64,000 nucleotides of DNA from Isoetes taiwanensis. Taxonomy: Eukaryota > Streptophyta > Lycopodiopsida > Isoetales > Isoetaceae. The notes beneath the pieces are model-generated. The model saw nothing but the letters and a program-made list of their open reading frames with translations. It did no database searches and was not told the DNA's origin. The DNA lies in the NCBI GenBank assembly GCA_021234155.1, contig JAJEKV010000024.1, forward strand, positions 15,583,030 to 15,647,029, read 5' to 3'. Both the position numbers and the translations under genes were made by a program. Shown piece by piece: positions 43,923 to 54,509 of the stretch; the stretch's first letter is position 1, and each line of letters begins with the position of its first letter.

Positions 43923-44502
43923 TAGAGGTTCGAACGCTCGTACTTCATATTCTAAAACCTTAGACAAAGCCGTCTAGAGGTTCAATATTCCATGAAACCT
44001 TAGGCGAACTCGTATTTCATGTTTCAAAATCATAGGCGCTCCCAACCATAAATGACCATAAGCGAAACGAGAAGTGCCCAGAGCCGTCAACATATGGTCT
44101 GGGCCGTAGAATCGATGGATCCAACGACCGTGGTAGTCCGGGGTGCACCTCGTCTAGAATATATCCACCGTTATATACATTCTATTCTTTATATAAAGGT
44201 TTCTCCTTTATATTTAAATGGTCCACCTTTTTCTATTGTAGGCTTGATGCCATGATAATATCTTCTCGACCCCTAGATATTTTAATGGCCCTTAAATAAG
44301 GTCCTTAAAACCAATGGTCCATCCAAAAAAATTAAACTTTTTTATCAAATTTTTTTTTCCTTCAACCAAAATTTTGAAAAGGGCATTTGCCAATGTAATT
44401 CATAACATTCAGAAGATCACATGCTAGAATGGATTATTAAAAGAAAAAAATAATTACACAAGTAAGAGTGGAAGAAAGGGCACAATCTAACATTACTTCG
44501 TT

Positions 44503-45858
44503 TGTGACGTTCCCCTAAAATATACGGCATAAGTACGTATATTTTACGGCCACGTCACCATACAATTCTACATCAATAGACTTGTATACGACCAATGTGG
44601 GGGAAATGACTAAGTTATCTATAACTTAGCCAACCTAAGGTAAGAAGCCATTTCCACATGGCCTCACCTTATAGGCATACCCCCACATAGGCGCACCTAT
44701 AGGAGCCAAGTGGCATTCATGTAAACCCTAACATTTAAAGGCTAAACCCTAAACCCTAGCCACTTTTGGCTCCAACAACCTCAGACCCACCAGTTCGCGA
44801 TCAGAGCTCCGACTCGAAGACCGTCTTCGACAGCTTGGGTTGCAGCAGTAGAGGAGGATTATCTTCTCCAACCACTTGCCAGAGATGGAGAACCAGGGAA
44901 TTAGCGGTAGCGCATCAGGGGCAGGTATTTCCAATAGATCCTGGTATTGCAGTAGAGCCATTCTAGAACCTATTGTTCTGAACATGAACCCTAATCAATG
45001 AACGCTAACTATAGGTTAGATGTATGTGATTAGGATTAGTTGTTATTCTCTTTTATTATCAAGATTATGTTGATATGATGTTGGTTGATCTCATATTTGC
45101 ACCTCTTGTGTATTGGGAAGGGGGGTAGAGACCTAGTAGCCACTAGCAGATGATGCTCCTAGTTTAGACCCACTAGTTCCCATTATTATGCGGCCTGTGC
45201 ATAGAGCCCACCTGGCTACGGAGGCTATGGAGTGACTGAGCACCACACAACAGGGTCAGTGGCAAAGTGGAGGGAGGACTCTGCTGAGCGCGGTTACTGG
45301 GGTCCCATAGTGGGCTAGGCTCATAGTCGGGCCGGGTATGGGTCCGACACTTCCTGGGTCAATGGTGTCGCTCTGACTCTTAAGAGCTGCAAGTGTCGGC
45401 TTGGCTCTTGTTTTGGGGAGTTCAATCGGGTACGGACGTGTGTCGCCACGATGCTCTAGCTGCTCATGGAGCCACTGCACTTCGGGAGGGGAGATGCAAC
45501 CCTTTCTACCTCATCGGACCGGGCAGATACAACCCGGAGTAGTCTCGTTGGGTGATACCATGGGATTACGTCTCCGGCAGGTTACAGTCACGACAGAGCC
45601 TGATTTAGCCTATCTACAAAGTATGCACAGGAGGGGCGGATGGAGTGGTCAACCCTAGCCATTGTCTATTGCCAGCCCAAGTCATTACCATAACTCGGTA
45701 TGTTCTATCTGGAGATCCCCAGCTGTCAGTCGACTCCCCCTTGAGTCTGAGCCCTGGGTAGGAGCCTCTATTTGATGTATTCTATGTATTTGATGTATTG
45801 TTGTATTCGGTGACATGGATGGAAGGATTATCACTACCCTACGGGGTAGTTTATTGTT
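44503..45858 (+). mobile_element. LTR-like repeat, plus orientation
   Basis: It begins TGTGACGTTCCCC and is similar throughout to the inverse of 39262-40685, including GCATCGTGGCGACACACGTC read on the minus strand. A purine-rich GGAAGAAAGGG lies about 20 bp upstream, which hints at a 3' LTR. No matching coding region of the same orientation lies to its left, so it is best read as a solo or rearranged LTR. The distal end is approximate. Confidence 0.7.
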
Positions 45859-46341
45859 GTTATGTTATTGCTAGTGCTTATGTTTATATGTTTTGCTTCC
45901 GCTGACATAGGGATCCCTAGAGGACGGGACGGAATGACACCTTTGTGTCCTCTACTCGATAGTCTGGACCTACGACGGGTGCCGTTGGATGGGGAAGGTC
46001 CCTCGATGTATACGGTGGGCTGCCGTATATAGCGCAAGGAGCATCACACCGTTGAAAGTCCAGCTCAACACAAATCTATGAGATTGACTTAGTCTAAGAT
46101 TGCCTATGGGCAGGGCACTATAAAATCCAAATTATATCTATTGTAATGCAACATCACTAGAAACTAGAACCAATAGAATTGAAACTAAAAAGAAGCAGTT
46201 AAACTATAAGAAAATTGCCAAAAACATAATTGTGATGGTATAAAATAGCATTAACATATAATCTCTAAATATGAAATCAAATGTTGAAATACTAACTAAT
46301 CATCAGGCTCAGGTATGTCTTGGACTTGGATTACACCTGGA

Positions 46342-47700
46342 CTATACCTGAATTCTCATAATCTTCGTCTTCATAGTTGCTTTTCTTTTCCTCTGATATC
46401 TTCGACGTGTAATTCCACAAAGCAATGACCTTAAGATCATAATCATGTTCAATGCCATAGTAATGAACTCCTCGCATAGCTGTAGGAAAGATAATTGATA
46501 CTGACCTTGCAACAAATCAAGCACTAAGCCATGACAATAAATATACAAAATGAACTCTATAACTATCGCGACTTTTTTAAGCCAAATCTTGACAACCGCA
46601 TGTCTTTATAGTGCAACTTATCAATTTTTGTCAAATGATGAGCATAGAAGTCTTGATTAGGGCCGTAGATTTTATGCTGGAAAGGTGAGTTGTTGGTTGG
46701 TGGTACATGCACACCTATACAACTATAGATAACACATACTTTGGCAATAATGTGCAAAAATTCCCAGCCTATCCTTATTATGGCCAAAAGGAGCGATATT
46801 TCTCCAAGTTTCGCTTCTTTGCATACACGTCTAGTGTCTTTAGTTGTTCCTGCATACAAATTCCCAATGCAAATCCTTTGTCATCCAAATAAATTGTAGC
46901 AATGCTCATGCTAGCATCTACAAGCTCCCGATCACATGAAATCCATGTTGGAATTTCATCATGTCCAATTATAGGTATCATATTTATAGGAAGATCTACA
47001 CACATGATAGCCCTAATCTCTAGGCTTGCCATTCCTTTGCAAAACCTTGTCAAATCATTTTGTTTACACGTGCAAACTCCCTTAACTTCTTGAACTCCTT
47101 TCACTAAGGATGCTTTGACAGAAAAGTGCATTCCTTACAAGCGAGTATCTTTCTTTGATCTCATACACCAAGCATCCATTCTATGGTTCTCATCCCAGCT
47201 TTATTTCCTTGCTTCCACGAATCATCCTAGCTTTGCACAATCTGTGACTGGAATTGTGAGTCAGTAATAGAAAGGATGAAACTGCTCTTCTCAAGTATGT
47301 ATCCATCATTTCTTAGTGTCTCATTACCTTTGCTCCCTTGGTGAAAATATGAACAGCTTGGTTAACTTGAGTACGATAAAGAGGGATCAAAGGCAGATCT
47401 CTTTCCCTCGCAATTCTAAGTTCATTCAAGATCTACGATTCATCTCCAATGTGAAATTCTTTGAGACATCTACAAGATCTTTTTCTTCATGCTTGTTTTT
47501 TTCTTCTTTGATAGCTTCTCAACCTCGTCCTCTTAGGCACTTCATCAATGATAGTCTTATCCTCTGCAGCTTGTGGCTCTTCATTTTTTAAGAACTCTGA
47601 TGATCCCTCATTCCCTTCTTAAATGACTATCTTTTCATTCTTTTAATTCTAGCTCTTCGGCCCTTTTCTCCTCCTCTTCTTCTTAGGTGTCCATAATATA
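46342..47700 (-). pseudogene. unrecognised minus-strand coding region (exons or remnant)
   Basis: The minus strand carries several protein-like blocks: an acidic then basic segment with KRTRLRSYQRRKKQ near 47560-47510, a block with MIPIIGHDEIPTWISCDREL then VDASMSIATIYLDDKGF (about 46980-46860), and VIYSCIGVHVPPTNNSPF near 46720. A basic end RRRYQRKRKA lies near 46400. Frames differ between blocks, by introns or decay. I do not recognise the family and will not assign a function. Confidence 0.3.
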
Positions 47701-48520
47701 GTTTCTTTCCTTGTTACAACCATAGGACTGCACTTAATGTTCAAACAAATGATTACTTGTAAACAATGAATAGTAAAAGACATAAATACGAATATGCAAA
47801 GAGGATACAATTTAGACATTAAAATAGAGAATCTGCAAATGGAAAACCAATTGACTTAGCCTATTACAATTGCTACCCTCTCACCCTTTTGTTTGCCTTT
47901 AATAGCTACAACTTTTAAGCATTGCCCTTTAAAAATGCAAACTGGGATCCAGAAGTACCTTTATAGTCTAGCACCATGGCAAGAAAAAGGGCCAGCTTCA
48001 AGCTTGCCCAATCTGCGTATGAAAATATACTAAAATTTGATACAAATTTTTACAATGTCTGACCTTTGGACAATTAAGGAACTGTGCAGATCAAGAATCA
48101 AGCATTCACAGATAATCCTCCCCAGTTAGCATAATGTTCCAAAGGACTAGAGAGACAAATATTTATAGTATGAATTAAGCTAAATGTGAAGCAAATGGCG
48201 GTGTTTGAGGTCAGGGTGTCTTATAGATAGAATAGAAATTTGCATAGAAAACATTTCATATCTTACAAACAGAACATGAGATTTTTCGAATAGCGCCCTT
48301 ACCGCTGAAGTCCGCTTTTGTGGATACCATTAAATCTGTGTTTCAGTGGCACAATTTATGCTTTTATCATATCAAATATAACTTATAATGCCCTGCTTGA
48401 CATAACTATATATAGATAATACAATAAAATGAATGGTCAAGATTGCATGTGCTTTTCCATTCCATTTGTCAAAGTTGGGGTACCCCTGCTAATAAGGAAG
48501 TCTACCCCTGCTTCGGATTC
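47700..48520. other. no recognisable gene
   Basis: AT-rich sequence without recognisable content up to the tRNA-related array. Confidence 0.4.
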
Positions 48521-48908
48521 TTCCCAATGGACCTCCCTCTAGCGAGCTCGTATTAGTTAGAAGGCATTCCATAATGCAAAGGATAGAAGTTATGTAATTT
48601 AAACAATTGGCGCACCAAACCTACCTCTAGCGAGCTCTTATTATTTATAAGGCATCCCATAATGATAAGATAGAAGTTATTTAATTTAAACAATATATTG
48701 GCACACCATGATCTAGAAAAAAACATTGGAAGTCATGCTCTGTTTGGATCCTACTATTTGAAAGGTAACCTATCATTCAAAGGATAGCATCAAGTTGCGT
48801 AAGTTACGAAATTTAAACATTTTGTGCACTCAAGATTTAAAAGCACACCATAATTCATAATGTGTTTTGGCTAGAGCAGTTCAAGTGGTTCAGTTATATT
48901 ATGCTTTG

Positions 48909-48983
48909 GCTAGAGTAGCTCAGTTGGTTAGAGCATGTGGCTGTTAACCACAACGTTTGGAGGTTCAAGCCCTCCCTCTAGCG
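48909..48983 (+). tRNA. tRNA-Asn(GUU), copy 1
   Basis: All arms fold: acceptor GCTAGAG with CTCTAGC is perfect, D stem GCTC/GAGC, anticodon stem TGTGG/CCACA with GTT, T stem GGAGG/CCTCC with TTCAAGC. The variable loop has six bases where five are expected. No T4 terminator lies close downstream. It may be functional or a recent pseudogene. Confidence 0.7.
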
Positions 48984-49095
48984 AGCTACTATTATTTAGA
49001 ACGCGTTCCATAATGCAAAGAATAGCATCAAGTTCAAGACGTTAAAGCACGTTATAAGTCATACTATATTTTGATTCAGTTGATGTTTTGCTTTG

Positions 49096-49169
49096 ATTGG
49101 AGTAGCTCAGTTGGTTAGAGCGTGTGGCTGTTAACCACAAGGCTGGAGGTTCAAGCCCTCCCTCTTGCG
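49096..49169 (+). tRNA. tRNA-Asn(GUU)-like, copy 2, acceptor stem damaged
   Basis: D, anticodon and T arms are canonical. The acceptor arms ATTGGAG and CTCTTGC mispair at the first and third positions. Probably a pseudogene, though recent. Confidence 0.6.
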
Positions 49170-49388
49170 AGCTCGTATTAGTTAGAAGGCATCCCATAAT
49201 GCAAAGGATAGAAGTTATGTAATTTATACAGTTGGTGCACCAAACCTACCTATCATCCAAAGGATATCATCAAGTTGCATAAGTTACGAAATTTAAACAT
49301 TATGTTCACTCAAGATTTAAAAGCACACCATAACTCATAATGTGTTTTGGCTAGAGCAGCTCAGGTGGTTCAATTATGTTATGCTTTG

Positions 49389-49462
49389 GTTGGCGTAGCT
49401 CAGTTGGTTAGAGTGTGTGGCTGTTAACCACAAGGTCGGAGGTGCAAGCCCTCCTTCTAGTG
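49389..49462 (+). tRNA. tRNA-Asn(GUU)-like, copy 3
   Basis: Anticodon arm intact. The T loop reads TGCAAGC instead of TTCAAGC, which alters the internal B box, and the acceptor stem GTTGGCG/TTCTAGT pairs poorly. Probably inactive. Confidence 0.6.
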
Positions 49463-49572
49463 AGCTCCTATTATTTATAATGCATCCAATAATGCAAAGA
49501 ATAGCATCAAGTTCAAGACGTTAAAGCAGTAATAAGTCATATTATGTTTTGGTTCAATTTTATTATGCTTTG

Positions 49573-49646
49573 GTTGTAGTAGCTCAGTTGGTTAGGGCTT
49601 GTGGTTGTTAACCACAAGGTCGGAGGTTCAAGCCCTCCCTCAATGC
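49573..49646 (+). pseudogene. tRNA-Asn pseudogene, copy 4
   Basis: The D and anticodon arms and the T arm are recognisable. The 3' half of the acceptor stem is replaced by CTCAATG and cannot pair with GTTGTAG. Confidence 0.65.
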
Positions 49647-49963
49647 AAATATGTAATTTAAACAGGTGCACATAATGCAAATATGTAATTTAAACAGTTG
49701 GCACACCAAACCTACCTCTAGCGACCTCCCATAATGATAGGATAGAAGTTATTGAATTTAAACAACATATTGGCACACCATGATAAAAAAAAACATTGGA
49801 AATCATACTCTGTTTTGGATCCTACTATTTGAAAGGTATCCTATCATCCAAATGATAGCATGAAGTTGCATAAGTTACGAAATTTAAACATTTTGTGCAC
49901 TCAAGAATAACTCATTGTGTTTTGGCTAGAGTAGTTCAGTTGGTTCAATTATGTTATGTTTTG

Positions 49964-50013
49964 ATTGGAGTAGCTCAGTTGGTTAGAGCGTGTGGTTGTT
50001 AACCACAAGGACG
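49964..50013 (+). pseudogene. tRNA-Asn pseudogene, copy 5, 3'-truncated
   Basis: The sequence follows the tRNA through the anticodon stem (CCACAAGG) and then breaks off. The T arm and 3' acceptor half are absent. Confidence 0.7.
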
Positions 50014-50058
50014 AGCTTTGATTATTTAGAACGCATCCCATAATGCAAAGAATAGCAT

Positions 50059-50175
50059 CAAGTTCAAGATGTTAAAGCACGTTATAAGTCATACTATATT
50101 TTCATCTCCATGGCAGCAAGTTCAAGATGTTAAAGCACGTTATAAGTCATACTATATTTTCATCTCCATGGCAGC
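50059..50175 (+). repeat. perfect tandem duplication of 58 bp
   Basis: The unit CAAGTTCAAGATGTTAAAGC onward to CATCTCCATGGCAG is repeated without visible change, starting at 50059 and 50117. It marks the right edge of the tRNA-related array. Confidence 0.95.
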
Positions 50176-52709
50176 ATATAATTGGATCTTTAGTTTCTTA
50201 TGTTTCTTAATATTTCAATACTTTGTTTATAGGCTTCCTGCTAATGGTTATGGGCTGTGTTTTCCCTGTCTTGCCTTGCCACTATAGCAAGTGGATCAAT
50301 GCAAACTTATGGACATTGAGAAGGTTTATAGAATCTGTGCTTTGTTATATTGGGAAAAGAGCTACTGTGCAAGAACCCTATGAACAATGGCATGTAGATT
50401 TAGAGTGTTTCTTAATATCCCTTACAGAAAGACCAGAGTAATGGCAATGAAGCAACAATTGTTGCTCTATAGTTGTAAATGTGATAGTTGAAAAAGTCAT
50501 ATGCATGTTCTCCCTCCTGCAATGGCTTCTAGAGGTGCTCATAAATATGCACTTACTACTAGGAAGAGCTAAAAACAAACTCCTTGAGAATGCTAATTAA
50601 TGACAGGAGCAATAAGGCAGGCCATGATGGTCCTCATGATTGTCATATGAGATCCCACGCTTGTGCCAGGATTGTAATTTATTAGAAAGAACATCCTCGC
50701 AAACACTGTGTTAAAGACATGAAAACCCACACAGATGTGGATAGATAATAAATGTGCAAAATGTTATCTTCCACCTTGCATATACAGTATTGAACCTATC
50801 CCTGTTGGTGTCTGTCCTCACGGCACTATTCAATAAAGCATTACAAGAAAGCTACCCTTTGCAGTGGACCACGAGTAGAGTTGTGCCCATATACAAGACA
50901 GGGGACCCTCAATGCCCAACCAACTATCGCACTATTATGGTCAGCTCTCTCTTTGCAAAATTATTGGCTGGCATCCTTGAGCAGCGGTTGACAATATGGG
51001 CAGAAGAGGCAGATGTGCGAGCTCTCACACAAGCAGGCTTTCGGCCTAGGCATTCCACCATTGATCATATCTTCACTCTGTGCACACTGATTGAGGATAG
51101 CAGGAATCACTGGCAAAACTTGTACTATTGTTTCGTGGATTTTGCAAAAGCTTTTGACACAGTGCCCCGGGACAAGTTATGGGACAGATTGCGGCAGCTG
51201 GGGACCCCCCTTGACTTGCAGAACGTAATATACAGGCTGTACGAGGTATGCTCAGGTCGTATCACATCATCAGGACAGCCGGTAATCAGTAGTATTGGAG
51301 TACGTCAGGGTTGCCCCCTCCCCATACTCTTTGGCCTATACATTGACCAGCTAGAAGATTGGCTTTTTGAGCATGGAGGTGCGGGCGCCCATCTCATGCA
51401 TCACACAACCCGGCAACTCATATATGCTGACGATGTCAACCTCTTGGCCTATACTCCAGCGGACATGCAACGTCACCTGGATGCTCGTGACACTTTTTGC
51501 CGATTCACTGACATGCGATAACTTGGCAAAAACTATGGTGCTGCTAGTTTCGTCATCCCGTCAGCCAAGGCTTTCCTTATTCACTTACCAGGGACAAGAT
51601 GTCGAGGTGGCTCCGACCTACAAGTACTTGGGGATCGAGTTCTCTACTACCACCCACTGGGATGCTGCCATCAGGTTGCGGGTCACGCGGGTTGGAAAGC
51701 GCTATATGCCATGCAGAACAAAGCCACAAGGCAGAGTTATATGCCTGGGGATACCAGTCACACTTTTTTAGGGCCTTGGTCGAGCCGGTCCTCCTGTATG
51801 GGGTAGAAGTGTGGGGTCCGGTGATGTCCCTCACCACCTGGAATGATCTCGAGCAGGTGCATAAAGCCTTCTTGGCACGAGGCCTTGGGGTAAAGTCCAC
51901 AGTTCCATACCAGATCTTACTCCAGGAGATAGATTTGGGGTTGCATTGGAATGCTATATTATTTACTTAATGTGGTCGCTATGGGTGATACACGTTTGCC
52001 CAACCTTGCTTTAACCGTAGCAATGGCTCCCCAATGCTTCAAAGCCTGCTGGAAGGACAAGCAAGCTCAGTGGTTCTCACATTGGGGTGGACAGGCAAAT
52101 AGATGCTAGGATCACGATGCACTAAAGTTGTACCTAGATGCTACTTTCCTTCGCAAGCTCTGGAATACAGATGCTCTGACGCACGTTAAGCTGGCACACT
52201 ATCAGCAGCAAGTCAATCCTAGGCTCACGAGAGGACCACGCCAGTACTTGTACACCCATTTGCCCATGAAGAAGCGCAGACTTATAGCTTCCATTTGCAC
52301 GAGTGCACATCGTCTCCACATTGAGACAGGGTGTTGGACTTATAGGAAGCTCAAGTGGAGAGGCTTTGTCAGTGTCGCCACCAGGGCGCCATTGAAGATG
52401 AATGTCATGCCCTCCAGATCTGCCCAGCGTTTGCCCATATCCGAGCGCGGTATGTTCGGTTACTAGTGACTGGCCACCCGTTGTATGTTATTGAATACGA
52501 CGTCCGTGGGCTTATTGGGGTCATACCTCTAAGAGGTTATGGATGCACGGACTCAGTTGTGTCCTCCAGGACAGTATTGAATTGTCCTATACAATTGGAC
52601 AGTGTACCCGCATACTTATTACTGCTAAGGGTTTTCCCTCGAAAACCCTTCGGGGCGAGGTTTTTTTAATCCTGACAGTAATACGCTTGTTGCTCTCTTT
52701 TTGTTTGGA

Positions 52710-52736
52710 TCCCATAGGCCAATTGGTCTCCGTGGA
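52710..52736 (+). promoter_or_regulatory. 3' stem-loop of family-2 LINE
   Basis: Outer arms TCC and GGA and inner arms AGGCC (52716-52720) and GGTCT (52725-52729, one G-T wobble) enclose an AATT loop. The inner arms occupy the same place relative to the tail as in family 1. Confidence 0.65.
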
Positions 52737-52742
52737 CAAAAA

Positions 52743-52806
52743 AATCTATTCTATTCTATTCTATTCTATTCTATTCTATTCTATTCTATTCTATTCTATT
52801 CTATTC
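52743..52806 (+). repeat. TATTC pentanucleotide repeat (LINE tail)
   Basis: About twelve units of TATTC directly follow the stem-loop and a short A run. Confidence 0.95.
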
Positions 52807-53439
52807 TTTTGGTATTTTGGATTTAGGGTAGATTGAGCATCGAATGGTTTTGGTGTAATATAATTTGATGGTTCTTGCATGGCGTGGAAGAAGACCCGCC
52901 CTTTTCCAGGGATGCCCATATAGGTTGTTGTGGCTTTACATTTTTGTGTGCAACTAACACCAAGGTTGCTTGTCCTACAATTTTCTTGTTGCTTTGTAGC
53001 TGGCCAAAAATGTTTGACTTGATCCTAGGGTTTGGTAGCTGCCCGAAAATCTTTGTCTTTGATCCTGGGGTTTGCAAGCTGGCTGATTGCTTTTGGTCCT
53101 GGATTGTTGGAGCTATACCAAGGCTTGCATGGTATTGAAGCGATTTCATTTTTATTCTTTGATTGTTGTTTTTTTATTTTCCTTACATGCGTTTGTAATG
53201 CATATGACGTAACATCTAGTGTGTCGAAGAGTACTATTGCTCCATATTATTCTAATCCAGAGGTCCTGGAGACTTCAATATCTCTAGGTTCCTGTGTATG
53301 CCTATGTATTAGAGATGATACACCCTTTGAACCCGAACGTGGATTTGCTAATGCATCTTTTCCATGAGCCAGATGTTAGGATAATTAAAGTTAATAAGTT
53401 TTTTGACATTGATGGATTTTGTGGAAGATTAAGTGCCTC

Positions 53440-53665
53440 TGTTTTGCAACTAAAAGAGTGCTTGATAACATCAATGCATGTATTGATGTATGGCTTTGTT
53501 TGGCCATTCGTCTGCGGGTGGCTCATTGCAAGCTTAGTTCGGATAGTGCTAAAGAAATTCTTCCAAAATGCACTAACAAACTTAGGATCCCGGTCTGATA
53601 TAATGGTACGGGGCATCCCATGAAGGCGAAATATCTCCTTTGTGAATAACCTAGTCTTTTTGTAT
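53440..53665 (-). pseudogene. Ty3-type integrase core remnant
   Basis: The minus strand reads RLFTKEIFRLHGMPRTIISD, then RDPKFVSAFWKNFF and SHPQTNGQTKPYIN. This is a Ty3 integrase core. The first catalytic Asp of this segment (SDRD) is kept, but the catalytic Glu of the usual NGQTE block is Lys. No other Ty3 domain is next to it. The open frame extends beyond both ends without recognisable content. Confidence 0.85.
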
Positions 53666-53866
53666 GAGTCCCATATTACTGCATGAGTCCCAAATGTTAG
53701 AATGTGACCCACTTTAATTAAACGCGAGTTTTGTGGAGAAATCATATGAATAGTTATTTGTGCTAAGTTGACTTGATTTTCTTTTTGAGTTGTTTTTTTA
53801 TGTAGGTTGTGGTAGACAGTCATTTGGGATATCCATTGTATTACGTTCGAAGAATGGTGCCGAAGT

Positions 53867-54500
53867 GATGGATAGAATAGAATAGATTTTTTAACGTCCA
53901 CTAAGACCAAGAGGCCATGGGACCCATACAATGTCCTAGTACAATCATAAGGTTTTCAAGGGGAAAAGCTTTGCAGTAATAATGATACTAGACAAACAAG
54001 AAGAAAAATATAAGTAGGCCATGTTGACTACTATCATGCACAGATGGGACTCTGAGAAGTTGTGGGAGCATGGAATGGAATGCTAAAATCAAATAACAAT
54101 TCCTGGCCATCTCAAAAGCAGGACATCTTAGCAGAGCATGGCTTCCATCTTCAATAACTTGTAACTACCACATGCACATAATCTCGCTTCTCGTGGCAAT
54201 TGCGGCTGCTCCCATCTACCAGTCCCAATCTGTAGCTTGTGGGACCCTGTGCAAATTGATGCAATAGCTACAAGCTTTTTCTTGGACAAGGAAGCAAGCA
54301 AATAAGCTTGTGGTACTAGTGCCAAAGTGGGATTTATACGTGCATGATAATGACCAATTCTAACTTGGACTACGGTAACTGCATCCCACATCTTCTGAAA
54401 AAAATGACCATCGAGATATTGTTGCAAAAGCTTAGAATCAGAACTCGCAAGCATCATGAAGTGTTCCGGTTGCACAGTAAAGGACATCACTTCTCATGTA
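53867..54500 (-). mobile_element. family-2 LINE 3' fragment, minus strand
   Basis: The minus strand from 54490 reads LLQQYLDGHFFQKMWDAVTV, RIGHYHARINPTLALVPQAY and KKKLVAIASICTGSHKLQIG, matching the C-terminal part of the family-2 copy at 52.1-52.35 kb. CACGSYKLLKMEAMLC resembles its zinc knuckle. The 3' stem-loop (inner arms GGCC at 53916-53913 and GGTCT at 53908-53904) is followed by TCTATTC-type repeats ending near 53867. Confidence 0.85.
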
Positions 54501-54509
54501 AAAAAAACG

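Larger units (their letters stand above)
48527..50175 (+). repeat. tandem array of tRNA-Asn-containing units
   Basis: The array repeats a set of words in order: CTCTAGCGAGCTC, a GGCATCCCATAATGCAAAG block, GAAGTTATGTAATTTAAACA, a GTTGCATAAGTTACGAAATT block, AAAAGCACACCATAACTCAT, a truncated 5' tRNA piece, and a tRNA-Asn copy. Five tRNA-Asn copies and several partial pieces lie inside, all in the same orientation. Units have lost or gained segments, so spacing varies between about 180 and 390 bp. Confidence 0.85.
50754..52806 (+). mobile_element. family-2 LINE, 5'-truncated, reverse transcriptase to 3' tail
   Basis: The first frame (to 51521) is a reverse transcriptase: SRVVPIYKTGDPQCPTNYRT, CFVDFAKAFDTVPRDKLWDR, GVRQGCPLPILFGL (one residue short of the usual CPLSPxLF) and the intact box LIYADDVNLLA. 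Frame changes near 51520 and 51770 lead to YKYLGIEFSTTTHWD, ALVEPVLLYGVEVWGP and the C-terminal region with KRRLIASICTSAHRLHIETG. A zinc-knuckle-like block ends ECHALQICPAFAHIRARY. A terminal stem-loop at 52710-52736 and TATTC repeats complete it. At least four frame breaks make it inactive. The endonuclease is missing. Confidence 0.92.

Noticed and set aside
44740-44760. CTAAACCCTAAACCCTA as telomere sequence
   Set aside because: Only two units; AAACCCTA words are common in plant promoters and leaders.
48909-50013. CRISPR-like spaced repeats
   Set aside because: The repeated element is a foldable tRNA-Asn with repeated, not unique, spacers; this is a plant nuclear array.
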